In this document: piece after piece, positions 1-12,381 of the stretch
Layout: each line of letters begins with the position of its first letter
Numbering within the stretch: the stretch's first letter is position 1
NCBI GenBank assembly: GCA_036925085.1
Contig: JAUPFP010000002.1
Coordinates: 8,202,390-8,266,389, forward strand
Direction of reading: 5' to 3'
Origin: Brachycybe producta
Taxonomy: Eukaryota > Arthropoda > Diplopoda > Playtdesmida > Andrognathidae
Length of the DNA stretch: 64,000 nt
Position numbers and translations under genes: made by a program
The notes under the pieces: generated by a model
What the model saw: only the letters and a program-made list of their open reading frames with translations
What the model was told of the DNA's origin: nothing
The model's database searches: none

Positions 1-341
1 AACGCTGTACAAAAACCATGTCGGAATTTATATAAATTTGAATGAATGAACCGCTTTTTTTTTCTCAAGGTCAACTATATGTTGCACACTACTCCCCATC
101 CAAGAACCCCATGATATTAAATTGGAGAGGGGGGAAAAGGTTGGAAAGTGTAGAAGGGGGGGAGAGAGAGAGAAACGTGGAGGGAGAAAAAGTGGAAGGG
201 GACACTGAAATTGAAATGAAAGGAGTAAAAAAAGAACAAACGACGCGCATGCGCACACCAGAGAAAATGAAAAACTCATTTTCTCTTTCAAATATAAAAA
301 GGGGCGGGGATAATAGTAGCAAAATTAAACTACAGTTTATC

Positions 342-483
342 ACAGGCAATTGTGCCCAGCATTAGAATTTCTTTTGCTCAGCCCTTTTATGAACGTCATC
401 GATATCAAATTGGTTTGTTACTTGGTCTGACGTCATAAAAGGGCGGAGGAAAAGAAATTCTAATGCAGGGCACAATTGCCTGT
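342..483. repeat. Fold-back MITE, ACAGGCA family, short copy
   Basis: The two ends are inverted copies: ACAGGCAATTGTGCCC at the left and its complement at the right. Inside are inverted blocks (GCATTAGAATTTCTTTT, then a CGCCCTTTTATGACGTCA-like stretch). The ends and the CCGCCC...TATGACGTCA core resemble the elements at 16025, 18597 and 60558. I see no clear target duplication around this copy. It has no coding capacity. Confidence 0.75.
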
Positions 484-770
484 GAATTTTGCTCCCATCA
501 TTTATGACGGGTTACCCCACTAGTTTTACAATAGTTTTTGGGGTGTTTTCTTTTGAAATTGTGTGTCATTTTAACTAATTGCTCATTTTCACTTCATTGG
601 AAACATTACGATTTGAACAAATATGTACAGTATGTTTGGATGACTTGTCATTCCAGACCGCACGCCACCCAGCTTTCTTCAGTTCAATTCAAAAATTGAA
701 GTGAATATCTGACCGATCAAATTGTTCTAGTCAAGATTGAAAAAAGCAATAAAAATTGGATTGAATTAAC

Positions 771-1146
771 TAGAGGTGGGACGAATCCGAATCGGTTCTC
801 GAATAATTCGTATAAGAATCCTATATTATTCATTAAGAAGATACAAATAAATGAAATAATATTAAATTATTAATAATAGAAAAAAAGTGTGGCATTCAGG
901 GTCGCCACAAGGTGATGATGTTGGTGATCGGGATAACCACCGAAATTGCAACACTCGCCGGTTTTTTTTGTTAGTGAACGCTTCTATTTGACGTCAATGG
1001 AGTTAAAACGAATTTTACTAAAGTTTTGAACAGTTTTTTAAGGTTAGGATTCGAAAGATTCGAAAGACGAAAAAAAGCGTAAAGATTCAACTTTTAGAAT
1101 CTAGAATATTTTTCAAGATTCGTGGAATTCGAATGTCCCATCCCTA
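771..1146 (+). mobile_element. hAT-like non-autonomous element, copy 1
   Basis: It starts TAGAGGTGGGACGAATCC and ends GAATGTCCCATCCCTA, imperfect terminal inverted repeats. The interior has the family core: GTGTGGCATTCAGGGTCGCC near 890, an ACCGAAATTGCAAC block, and TTAGTGAACGCTTCTATT followed by GACGTCAATGGAGTTAAAAC. Other copies lie at 21785, 24483 (inverted) and 63351. The hAT-like label rests on the 8-bp target duplications of copies 3 and 4. This copy shows none. Confidence 0.75.
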
Positions 1147-3655
1147 GTTTTTTTTTACTTTTATCCACTTTTTATAATGGAAGTTCGATTAGATCTATAT
1201 GCACTTTTGATTATCAGAATTAGTCATGTCCCACATTAGTTCCGATAATCAACGTTCTACTGTAGTGTGAATCTATCTTAAATCGTTTGTACCCAGCTTA
1301 AAAGTTTTTTTTTTAATTATTCTTAAAGCATATTTTGTTTCTCTTATGAAAAATTCTACCGGAAGTTTTAGGTCCTACTGTTCTTGAACTTTTTGTCCAG
1401 TTGTAAAACATTGGCAGCCACATTTATAGCGACAGGTTTTATAGTTATAGAAAGGTACAACTTTAAGGCAGACTGTCTCGCCCACTATTGCTCTAGGTTA
1501 AAGCTTTTTATTTATGCAAAAAAAAAAAGACGAAAATATAAAGAAACTTTTTCGTTGTTTTATTATTATTTGCCTGTAGGTTTATTTACAGCATTTTGTT
1601 GGTTGTGTGTTGTGTGTGTGTCTGCTCCTTGGTGGTCCTCAAATCAGAGTAGGACTTTATAGTTAAAAAGAGACTTGGAAAGAGAAAATGTCTTTTGAGA
1701 GGAGGGAGTCAGTCGGAGGTGGCTTTTTTTTTTTTACTCAGATGTCTTTTGTGCACTGTGAACCCCCATGTCCAGAATCCTTCTATTGCTAAATGGTCTT
1801 TGTGGTGGTGGTGGTGATGGTTTTGGTGATTGTCACCATTTCGTCAGTAAAAGGGCCTCCAAAAACTCCCTCACAATTCACCAAACTTTTGTGTCAATAG
1901 CAAAGAAGAAGAAGAAGAAAAAATTTTGCCATGAGGCATCAAGTTAGGAATTACACAAATGTCAAGGTGTAAATTTAAGGTGTCAAGAAAAAAAAACGCA
2001 TTTTTCAGTAGGTGTTTTCTCCTATTGTCTTTTGAATATATATATATATATTTTGTACCCAAAAAAAGAAACATCCTTCTGGTACCCAACCCAATGGATT
2101 CATCTTCCAGTGTCTTTTGTATTCATTTTCTTTACACTACAATTTATGAGGGTTTTTTTTTCTTCTTATGTCCTTAGAAGTCTGGACTTGTCAGAGACAA
2201 TGAGAACAATTATTGGGACAGACTTGAGAAAAGCTGCTGGCTGCCCTTTCTAGTATATAAACGATCAAAAAAGTTAAACCCTATTTTGTTCAATCAAATT
2301 TTTAGGACACACTATTGTTATTGCCAGCTATTTTCTGTTTGAGGTTCACTTTTTTTTTTTTTTTTTTTTTTTGCTTTCTCGAATTGGGGTTTGTTGTTTG
2401 TCTGAAAGTTTTTTTTTTTTCACTTCTTCTGTTGCTGACATCTTGTCATTTGCACCTGGTATTTGGAGGTTTTTAGACACTTGATTAGGTGTTAGTTTGA
2501 CCACAGGTGACTACTGGAGACATCTCCAGTTATTAGTATAATCTGTACAACAAAATGGTGGTGGGTTTTTGAACTTAACAAAGTACATTTTCTAGCACAG
2601 TTCAGACAGATTTACATATTAGATTTTAATTTTATTTGAAATAACTTTCTATTAAACTGGTAATTCCTTGTTTTTAATAAACTAAACTAGTTGGTAAATA
2701 ATAAAACTTTATAACTTTTACTTAGTTAGACATGTTTTTTAGTTAATTAAAGAAAAAAAAAAAGCAATTTTTGAAGATTAATCTATCATCGTAAAAGATA
2801 TTTCTCAAATATTCGCTTACTAATCTAGTTTCCAATGGAGTTTTACGTTCACATTTTTATATCTTCCTCCAAAATAACTATTCTAACTGTTAAACCATCT
2901 AAAAACATAAAACTAAGTTAGCTTAACTAGTTAGTAGTTTATATAATTCTTAATGATGGCATTTTGTAAGTTATTACTTTAAGTACTAAAGAACATCATT
3001 GTAAACACTCATGGTTATACATGTAATTACAAACTTGCGATATTTATCAAATTATCACCATGTTTGAGTCATCATCATTAGTATGGCTCGGATTTCTATG
3101 CATTATTTTAGATTCGAAAAAGAGTATGTGGGCCATTACCCGAAGTTTTATTTTGTACAATATGAACTACATGTAATTTATATTACATCATTGGGATGTA
3201 ATATTCCTAGAATTATTGGAAATATATGTGTCAAGTTGATTGACATGAAATGTTACATTATAAAAAAGATAGAAAGAGAGAGAGAGAGGAATGCACTTTT
3301 CATGACTTCTTTTTAAGAAGAACATTTTCAAATTTATTATATAATGTTAGATAATATCTTCTCTCCATACTTTCACTTTTATTTCTCTTAAGACCTATCA
3401 CTCCATCATCATTGTAATATAACTTAATTCAGTTATTATTTGACCTGATCTTTCTCTCTGTTGGTTTTTTCTTTTGATGTTTTCTACTGAAAAATATCTT
3501 TATCAGGTTTTAATATAATACAATATGATTTTAACAATGAATTCTTAGAAATGGTCTTTTATTTTATTTTTTTTTTGTTAGTTTGACCACAATTTTGTGA
3601 GTTTTATTTGTATGAGTGTTACAGTTGTTACTATGCACCAGAATAGTCCTCGCTA
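1147..3655. other. AT-rich non-coding stretch
   Basis: No gene or exon can be supported here. The short open frames are made of homopolymer and low-complexity codons. It contains a long T tract (about 2349-2372), a small (TA)n around 2038-2051 and a lone terminus near 3080 (TATGGCTCGGATTTCTATGCA) matching the ends of the elements at 23288 and 53534. Confidence 0.6.
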
Positions 3656-4239
3656 CACTGTGTCACGAAAAATGTATGCACACTTTGGCTGTTAATAACT
3701 TCCATATTTATTTTCTTAAATTTCATTTTAAAATTTTATAATGAAGAGTAAATGTTACAATAAAGATTAGATATATGAGAGCATTGCATTTTTATGTTTA
3801 AATGATTCATAATGCATCATTTAAACATAAAAATGGAATGTCAACCCATTCTTATTGCTGACATTGGTAAGAAACTGATTTGCAAACATTAATTAACATA
3901 TCTCGTGCAATTGTGCGATAATTCTCTTTGATTTCTTCCAATTTATATAGATCTAAGTATGGCACAAGAAATCGAAGAAAATTGTAGTAAAAATCACCCG
4001 AGATACGTTAATTGATTGATGTTTGCAGATCAGTTTCTTACGGATGTCAGTAATGCATTGATTGAGAATGGACGACATTTTGAAATCATTTAAACATAAA
4101 ACATGCATTGCTCTTATAGATCTAATATTTATTGTAACATTTACTACATTATAAAAAAAACATTATTAAATTAAATTTAAGAAAATAAACATGGCAGTTA
4201 TTAAGAACCAAAGTGTGTATACATTTTTCGGACACACTG
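3656..4239. mobile_element. Tc1/mariner-like non-autonomous element with long inverted arms
   Basis: The left end reads CACTGTGTCACGAAAAATGT and the complement of the right end reads CAGTGTGTCCGAAAAATGTA. TA dinucleotides flank both ends (3654-3655 and 4240-4241), the target-site rule of the Tc1/mariner superfamily. The inverted arms run about 170 bp, through ACACTTTGG, TTATTTTCTTAAATTT and AATGTTACAATAAA. The centre holds a second inverted pair (AGAAACTGATYTGCAAACAT). No transposase remains. Confidence 0.8.
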
Positions 4240-6601
4240 TATAGACATCAAAAATCTTAAAACCACTTAAGAGCTGCCCTTTCTATAACATTATCTAAGC
4301 CTACAATATGAGGAGGAGAGAGGACCAGTACCCGACCCTTTAGCATCCTTGCTGAGTTTAAAACGGGCACGTTTTCTGAGAAGTCCCATGAAACAGCACA
4401 ATATATAATAAATATTGTAGGGGGTAGGGGGACATAACACAAACACGCACACATATAGAAAGAGAGGGATGGGTAAATCGTAGTAGGGTTTTATTTTTTT
4501 ACTTTTGAGAGAGGAAAAAAAAGGGGGGAAAGGGGTTTTGAGGCTTTGGAAGGTGAACTGTTTGTGTCATGCATCAGTATTTTTGGTTTCTTACTTGTGG
4601 TATGTGCTTTTTTAGTGGATTTCAAATGTTGTAATCCTCTAAAACACATACCACAAGCAAAAGGTACGATGACATAATGGCAACTAGTTTAACCAGAAAC
4701 CAAAAATGGTTCAAAATCTCAACTATGGTTTTTTTTTTCTATAACACGGAGCCAGGCTGCCAGGGTCACAACATTTCTGAGAGCAGTGCAACCCCTCACT
4801 AGCAATGCTCAGTAAAGGTTTCGTCAATAGGACTGAAATGAAAGTCTTGAGGCTCTGCTGCTGCTTTTCAGAAATGACTTAATTGAAAATTTAACAAAGA
4901 AAATTCAGGTTGAATCCTCCAAATTCAAAGGGGTGGTTCTAAGCACTCTTGTCCTTTCTTGTAAATCGTGAACAGATTCTTCTTTATGGTGAAACCTGGT
5001 TAAGAAGATTCAAATTGAAGTTCATGTGACAAGTTTGTTTCTTGAATTTGGGCCTAAGGATAATCTCGAAGTAATTTTCTGACTTTCAATCTAACTTTTT
5101 ATGGGTTGTTTGTAGGAAAAGATTTGTCATAAAATGTTTAATTTGAAAGATATTGTTTTGCATCGAAACTGGGTTGTAAACGCCATGCTTTATGCAGGGG
5201 AATTTGTTTGTTACGCAAAAAACTGAAGTAGAATTGTTGTGCAAGTCATAACGTTGTAACAGCCAATGGCAATTCGAGTGGCAATGTGGTCAGTTACTTA
5301 GTGACTATAGTCACGTTGTAAATGCCAACAATGTCACAACAGTGACAACTTGTCAGGATACTGTATGTAGCATGTTGGCATTTGCAACGTTTTCGGAACT
5401 GAAGTTCAAAATTTTTTTAAAAAAAATATTCTAATTACTAATTAATAACTTTAATACATTTTTCATCATTTCTTAGCTTACTGTAAATTGTACAGTATTA
5501 CGATATTTTATGCCTTTAATGTATTTGGTTTAGTAGAAAATTTGGGTTTTCTATCTTCTGAAAAATGTAAATTTTAGCATCTACAACGTTTTGTAAATTT
5601 ATACATGCTTCATATTTAAAATATAATAGTTATTACAAAGTGTTCAGATAAATGAACCCAAGAATGGGTCGCGGATTGTTTAACTGGTAAATTCTGGCTT
5701 GTCAAAATCATAATACTTTTGCAATCATTAGAAAATCAGTAATGAGTAAAACAAGAGAAAAACATCTATGCTGTTAACATAAAATTACAAAAGAAAACCC
5801 AAAGGATGGACAAGTTAGAAGTGACCCAGCTTTTTTTGGTTTTGAATCTGAATCATGAAAATGGTTTATTGTCACAAAATTACTTATATATTTGACTGTT
5901 TTATGTAACAAGTGTTACAAAATATGTTTCAAATCTTGGATCTTTTGAAGCCATGATTTTTGTTTTTACCCTCTTTCACTCGTTATGAAGGTAGGTGGTG
6001 GGCTTAAATGAGTGGTCAACTTTCTGAAGTTTTTTCTTCTTGTATCCAGGTCCCCCACCCCATTTATGTTGTCTCAATGTTTATGAACCCTGTGAACAAA
6101 CAACATTGATGTGTGTTGTGTATCCAATTAAGACTTCAATTGGTTACCACTGGTGCTTATGTAGTAAAATAATTTAAGTTTCCATTCTTTTTTTGATTTT
6201 GTCTTGTGTGTCTTGATAACCAAACAGTTGAAATAGGAAAGAAGAAGAAGAAAAAAAGGTCATCCGATGACAAATGGGCTAACACTTTATGTTTCTGAAA
6301 CTTTTACTTTAAAATGTTGTCTAAATCTAGGTTGAAAAAAACATTTTTTTGTTTAGTTTTTTAAACTTTGAAAATAAATTACATGTGTAAACGCTTACAT
6401 ATTACACAAAAAAATTTGGAGGGTTTTTTTTAACTGATAACTTTTTACTTTAACGATAACAACTTAAAAAGCCTGTGACAAATTTTGCAGCAATCAATGT
6501 CATGTGAATAGATTGGTTAATATATTGTTAAGTTTGTAACCAATACTTTTAAAACTCGATGACACCATTTGGTGTACATAACTTTATTCTTACATGTGGT
6601 A
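4240..6601. other. AT-rich non-coding stretch
   Basis: No coding exon is recognised. Two segments look like element remnants: about 4600-4700 has an inverted pair around CTTGTGGTATGTG / CACATACCACAAG, and about 5230-5400 repeats GTTGTAA and TGCCAA motifs in both orientations (CGTTGTAAATGCCAAC versus GTTGGCATTTGCAACG). Boundaries were not resolved. Confidence 0.4.
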
Positions 6602-6930
6602 TTTAAAGTGTGAATGGTTCTCGAACTCTAGTTATTCTTTGTCTTTCAAATGCAACTTGAAAGTGTTTTAGAAACTAGAAAGGTTGGTTGAATCATATTT
6701 CAGACGTGTTTCATATTTGATATCTTTTAAAATAAGCTTTTTATGTGAGTTTGAAAATGATCTAAATTGAAGCAGATGATATTTTTTTTTTTCATTTTTG
6801 TTTTATATGATCGTTTATTTTGAAAGATATCAATGAACATCAAAATAGTACTCTTAAATGAGTATAGTTTCTATAAAAAAGACACTCTTCATTTTGCTCC
6901 TGAAAGACAGAATAATCAATAGTTTTAAGA
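6602..6930. repeat. Palindromic 'AACTAGAAGGGTAG' MITE, near full-length
   Basis: The left half runs through TCTCGAACTCTAGTTATTC, GTGTTTTAGAAACTAGAAAG and TTGATATCTTTTAAAATAAG. The right half returns in complement through TTTGAAAGATATCAATG, CTCTTAAATGAG and CTGAAAGACAGAATAATCAA. This is the most abundant interspersed family of the window, with about two dozen recognisable pieces. Confidence 0.7.
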
Positions 6931-8337
6931 TTTCAATCAACTGGTGGTTAGTTTCTAGTTAAATAATTATTAGGTTTGGATAGTATAGGAATAATAGTAT
7001 TAGGTTGTTTAGACAAATGTTACTTTTGTGTGATAATACATAATAATAATAATACATAGTCTATATAAATTATGATAAGTTGTACTTAGATAAAGTCGAT
7101 GATAACTTTTTTTCAACAAACAAATTCAGAGTTTGTTAAAAACTAGACTAAGTAGGTGATGATGTTAAGTGTTTTCATGATTGATTAATGTCTTTAAAAA
7201 AATAAACTGCGTAATGGTGGGTTACATAATATTTTGTGAAAATAAAATAACATTTGCATAATTAAAATTAAAAATCTTCAGTAAAGCCAAAACGTTTACT
7301 CAAAGATTCAAATAATTCAAATATTTGTTCCTTTTTTTATGCAAATAGAAAATAAATATAAAACAATACAAGAATTAAAAAAAATTGCATCATAAAAATA
7401 TGGACAGTGCAATTGTTGTAATGCAAACCCACGATAGTCCGAACTATCAGTAATTTTTCAAGATTCAAGCAAATTCTACTTTTTATTCATGTTTATTTTT
7501 GGTTAAATTATTAAACTGATTAATTCTTATTTGCATATATGACACGCATATGATGTCATAGTGTACCTATACGGTGTTGGTACCAATCAGTATTGCAGCC
7601 CGAAATTCATTCTGTTTGAAATCCAATTGCATTTGCACGCCCATTGGCCAAACATTGCAATTAACCCTTCCTCCTTACATTGTACGTGTTGCACAATGTA
7701 ACAAGGAAAAGGAAGTAGATTTGGGATTTAAGAGAAGACTTTGACTTTGGAATAGACTTTACTGTAATGTTATTATATACAAATGTACAATGTACGGTTT
7801 GTATATTAGCATTACAGTAATAAAATGTTAATTTAGGCTTTTGTGGGCTGGGCCAGTTGTTCCCTGTTCGTCACTGCGTCCCTGGTTGACAATGTTCTTT
7901 ATGCATTTTGTTGTGCATTTTACGCAAACTATTTTTGTCGTAATTATGACCAAATAAATACCAAAGATAAACTAAACATAAGACTGATTTCATTTTGTAC
8001 AACGATCTTAACTTTGTTTTTACATGGAAAATAACGTGATGATAGTTGAGTTCATTTAGAGAAAGTTTAACCTAAATGATATGATGATGCTGCAACACTT
8101 TTTTTTAATAATTTATTAAAGGAAAAACACACGTGTCTGTTTTGACGAGACATAATCATATTTAACCCTGTTTGAACTTTAGTTTTCTAGAGAAAAAAAC
8201 AAACAAAAAAAATGGAGCAATTTAATGATTATTAATCAAAGTGATTAAACTTTAAATGAAATATACACTACTTCGGCCAATAAGAAATTCTCATAACTTG
8301 CAGCTCTAGATCTATAATTTACAGCTTATGGAAGAAT
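6931..8337. other. AT-rich non-coding stretch
   Basis: No exon or RNA gene is supported. Around 7742-7826 there is a small inverted repeat (ACTGTAATGTTATTATATAC versus GTATATTAGCATTACAGTAA), probably another short fold-back. Confidence 0.4.
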
Positions 8338-8708
8338 TTTAAATTTTATCAATTTATGTTAATATTTTATGGAAATCTTTATTGAAATAAAAAAGTACAT
8401 ATATTTTTTAGAACATCTTCAAGTAAAAATTTGTCAATTTTGTCTTAACAATTTTTTTTAAAAATTGTGGTCCATATATACAATAAAATCCTAAAAATGA
8501 ACAAACTAAATATTAGTCTAATTATTATCAGTTTTTTTAATGGTTTTGATTTGATAAAAAAATTGACATTTATTAAAAATAATTAAAATTAAAAAAATTA
8601 AGAGAAAATTGACAAATTATTTACATAAATATGTTCTAAAATTTATGAACTTTTTTTTTTATTTCAATAAATATTTCCATGAAATATTGACAGAATTTTA
8701 TGAAATTT
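8338..8708. repeat. AT-rich palindromic element
   Basis: The left arm (ATGGAAATCTTTATTGAAAT, AAAGTACATATATTTT, TAGAACAT, TTTGTCAATTTTGTCTTAA) is matched in complement on the right side (TTAAGAGAAAATTGACAAA, ATGTTCTAAAATTTATGAAC, ATTTCAATAAATATTTCCAT). A single-arm copy lies around 30264-30450. It has no coding content. Confidence 0.7.
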
Positions 8709-8727
8709 AGTTGTAACGTGGTTGCTA

Positions 8728-9561
8728 TTAATTGGGGCGCAAGTGAACTAAAAACATGAAAAAGTGTAAAAGAAAAGATTAATTAAAAGAATTTTGAAAA
8801 CGGAACACCCTTTTTTCTTAATTCATCTTTTTTTTGACAACCTTTTAAGAAAAAGCATCAATTTAAACGAAATAAATATAATCAGAATTTCAAACAATAG
8901 TTTAATTAGCTTTAATTAGACTTAATTACGCGAGTAAATGTAATATTCATTTTTTTTTTCTCCTAAATTTGTCAAAAGTTACTGTTTTGTTGCCAGCAGA
9001 CAAAAACGTTGCTGCCAAAATTTATCTGAAATTTCATGTAAGACAAGAATGTTTGTTTTTTTGTGTGTCTTGTGTCATAAAGTAAATCCAAAATAAGTTT
9101 TGAGTTTTTCAATCAATGAGACTATTTTGAGGCTAGAAAATTCTATTTGGAAACATTGGATTAATTACAAGAATTTCTAGCCTCTAAACAGGCTCGTTGA
9201 TTGAATAACAAAATAATTCTTTTGTTCTTAGTCATAAGACAAGATTTGCAACATGAACTTTTTACATTAAAAAAAAAGTTTTTAATAGTTTTCACGAAAA
9301 ATAAAAAGTGAACTATTTTTAAGTAGAATTCTCGTTATTTTTTGTTAATTTCACACAACTTTTCTGGAGAAAAAGTGTGCTCACATGATTTATTGTTTGA
9401 AATTCTGATTATATTTATTTCGTTTAAATTGATGCTTTTTCTTAAAAGTTTGTCCAAAAAAAAGAAGAATTAAGAAAAAAAGGGTGTTCGTTTTCAAAAT
9501 TCTTTTAATTAATCTTTTCTTTTACACTTTTTCATGTTTTTAGTTCACTTGCCCCAATTAA
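8728..9561. mobile_element. Large inverted-repeat element flanked by TTAA, with a nested hairpin
   Basis: Arms of about 170 bp start TTGGGGCGCAAGTGAAC and end GTTCACTTGCCCCAA. TTAA lies immediately outside the repeat on both sides. The arms share AAAAAGTGTAAAAGAAAAGA and an AAATTGATGCTTTTTCTT block. TTAA targets are typical of piggyBac- and Kolobok-type elements; the assignment is inference, since no transposase is present. A hairpin of the AGGCTAGA family (about 9108-9212) sits inside. Confidence 0.7.
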
Positions 9562-9969
9562 CATTTAGTACTTTTTTTAGAATTATAACACAAAAAAAAA
9601 AACCTGGAAGAGTTATTTTAAAAGCTACATTTTTAAGCCAACAGATAATTAATACCTGGTTTAACTCCTAATAAAAAAAAATAGTCATTTTTTTTTGGAA
9701 GTTTCTGAACTTTTGAGGGGTAAAGGAAATGGTGGTGGGGTATTTTGGTCAGCCCCATACTACGGGCACTGTAGTAGTAGTAATAGTAGTAGTAGTAGTA
9801 GGCCTAATGATGGCCACTGACCGGTATTTGTGTTTTATGTTTTATTTTTAACAATTATTCTGAGAATCGAACCAAATTTTTTCGGAGGTATTTTTTTTTT
9901 GCGGGTGATCCAGTTGGTCATTCATTTCTTTATGTCTGGTAGGTATTTGGAATATATGGTGCAATCAAA
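9562..9969. other. Non-coding spacer with (AGT)n
   Basis: It contains a GTAGTAGTA-type trinucleotide run at about 9768-9801 and poly-T tracts. Nothing else is supported. Confidence 0.5.
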
Positions 9970-10475
9970 GTATGGAGGTAAAAAGACCATTCTACAAATT
10001 AACTAGTCAATATGTAGACAAACCACGAATGTGCTAACAAGTCTACACAAAATACTTTTTTTTTTAACCTTTTAGCCTTTTAGGCAATGTACTATGCCTA
10101 TGACAATGCCTATAAAATAAGAAGCTAATTTAGCTAAAAAGATTATTTTTTTATATTTAGGTGTTTGGAGTTACATTCAAAGTATTGAGTTAAATGGCAT
10201 TCTACAAATTAACCAGTCAGTCTGTAGAAAAATCACGAATTCCAAGTAAATCTTCACAAAATACTTCTTTTAACCTTTTAAGACAATGTACAAAGTGCCT
10301 ATAAAATAAGAAGCTAATCTAGATAAAGATTTTCTTTATACAGTATATAGGTGTTGGAAGTTATATTCAAAGTATGGGGCTAGTAAATATATTGAAAAAC
10401 CAAGAATTTGTAGCTTTTGTAGGCATCAAGTGGCTATAAAATAAGCTAATCTAAATAAAGGCATTTGAAATTTAA
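9970..10475 (+). repeat. Tandem repeat, ~200-bp unit, about 2.5 copies
   Basis: Units start at about 9970, 10182 and 10372 and measure 212, 190 and about 100 bp. Each carries GTATKGRG, CTACAAATTAACYAGTCA (first two only), a CACGAAT block and CTATAAAATAAGAAGCTAAT with drift. The third unit is truncated. No conserved reading frame runs through the units. Confidence 0.7.
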
Positions 10476-11849
10476 GTTTAATCTAGATTGGATTGACACT
10501 GCTTAGGCATATTGACCTAAATGCTACCTGAAGCAAATTGTGCAGATTGTCTAGTTATTGTACAAAATAACTGATTGTTCATTTTGGCTGTAACATATAT
10601 CATTTATGGATGGGAGAATTAGAAGATCCGTTACTCGTAATTGTATTTTCCAAGTACTTGGTTACTCCTTCTGTAACTTTAAAAACAATTTTTGAGAATT
10701 ACTTTAATTATCTTTAGTTGATGATCTTCTTGTGGGAAATGAGTAAAATAGTACCAAATAACATGGATGACTTTTTAACAATCATTAACGTTTTATGATT
10801 TTCTGTTGTATTTTTGGAGTCCACTGACCCTGATGTCCATCTTTTGGTAGTTCCTCCTCCTCCTCCTATTCTCAATGACCATTTTTTGTCACTTGTCATT
10901 GGTGACATTGTAATTGGACGCATGTAGTAGTAGCAGCAGCAGCAGTAGTAATCGTAGTAGTAGTAGGTGTATTCTTTATTGACATGTAGGGTTTAAACTT
11001 GTTCAACAATGAGTTTTAGGTATTCAATGTACTCAATAGGTCCTAGTGATGATATTGTTACCTTATAGGCACATACACACATCTATTGGCTTTTGGAGCC
11101 ACTGTTTGATGGTTATTGCCTGCAGGAATGTATTTTAGTAGTATTTTATTCATTATACTGCTGTTACTTTTTACTTTAAAGAAGAAGCCCTTTGGAGAGA
11201 GAGAGAGAGAGAGAAAAAGTGAGAAAAGTAGTTTGGAATGTTAGTTAATGGGGAATGACCAAAAACTATTGTTAAATGTTTTGAAATAGGCTTTTGTTCT
11301 CTTCCAAAACTCTCAGTTGTTCCTCGAGGCCTCACCCTTCTCACTTAATCTTCTCTCGTTTTTTTGGCCCTTATTGATGATGGTAGTGTTGTATAGTAGT
11401 ATGTGTGTGTGGACCATCTGTTGAAAGAACCTGTGGGTTAACAAGGTCGAGGACCTTTTTGTTCCATGGTCATTTTGGGTCAGTGAAAGCGGTCTGGTGG
11501 TGGTGGTGGCCTCTTATTTTTTGTTGTCTCCAGTATTAACTCTCACTTTTTGTTTGTTTGCCTTTTTTTGCCTCATGGACACACAAGATAGAGGGAGAGA
11601 GTAGTACATTGAAGAGAATAAGAGAATCACTAACTAACTTAACTGTTATAAGTGCTAATTGACAACTTTCTCAGAATACAGTAGTAGTTAGTGTAGTATG
11701 TATCATAAATATATAATAAATAATTCTTATCAGTTTTATTCTACCATATATAAATGTTATGTTGCAATGCTGTTATTTTTTGGTTCAGTTGAAATTTCAG
11801 CAACAAACTGTCACGAACACACAAACAAAATGCAAACTACAAGATCAGT
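10476..11849. other. Non-coding stretch with simple repeats
   Basis: It contains (AGT/AGC)n at 10926-10967, (GA)n at about 11195-11213 and a short TGG run near 11497. No exon with homology was recognised. The GC content of 10800-11600 is slightly above its surroundings, but open frames are short. Confidence 0.5.
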
Positions 11850-12075
11850 AATTGTTATAGCTCGGATTTTAATGCAAAATATCAAGCAAATGTTTCTCAA
11901 GTTGTGGCTCAAGTGCCCAATTGTGAAGTAATCATCATCATCATGATTAGAGCAACTGCATTTGTGCTTTTTCTAATCAAAAAGGTTGGTTAGAGGCTAG
12001 ATGTCTTGATTATTATCAGTTGTCAATTATAGTTCTAGCCTCTAACTAGTGTCTCTGATTGTAAAAAGTGTGACG
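11850..12075. repeat. GCTCGGATTTTTATGCA half-element joined to AGGCTAGA hairpin
   Basis: The first part (to about 11935) repeats one terminus of the elements at 23288 and 53534: GCTCGGATTTTAATGCA, then CAAATGTTTCTCAAG and TGTGGCTCAAG. A hairpin follows, with GGTTAGAGGCTAGA against TCTAGCCTCTAACTAG. The second terminus was not found. Confidence 0.6.
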
Positions 12076-12107
12076 TGATCAATAACATTAGCAGCCAATT
12101 TAGCAGT

Positions 12108-12381
12108 TAGGCTAGGTGCAAATTAGGCAACAATGCAAGCTTGCAACTGGCAATAGTTTCCAGCAACTGTTGCTGGTGACATTACACTAGCAACATTGCT
12201 GCATTTGCAGGCACCAAATTAGTAGTTGGCAACAGTAGTAAGTGGATGTTGTTGTCTCCTCTGCTCAATAATGGTGAGCAGATGGAAGAAGCAACCATTG
12301 TGTGCCAGCAACCACTTTCTTGTCACGTGATCCTAATTTGGTTGTTTGTTGCTCGCTCATTTGGTTTGCGGCCCGGCCTTA
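12108..12381. repeat. MITE with TAGGCTAGGTGCAAATTAGG terminus
   Basis: The left end is TAGGCTAGGTGCAAATTAGG and the complement of the right end is TAAGGCCGGGCCGCAAACC, an imperfect terminal repeat. The interior has CAGCAACTGTTGCTGGTGAC, a small palindrome, and a TCACGTGA palindrome near 12325. It shares most of its body with the composite at 18545-19396. Confidence 0.65.

Noticed and set aside
12320-12330. TCACGTGA E-box as a regulatory site
   Set aside because: It is part of the MITE and recurs in its other copy near 18975; no gene is near.
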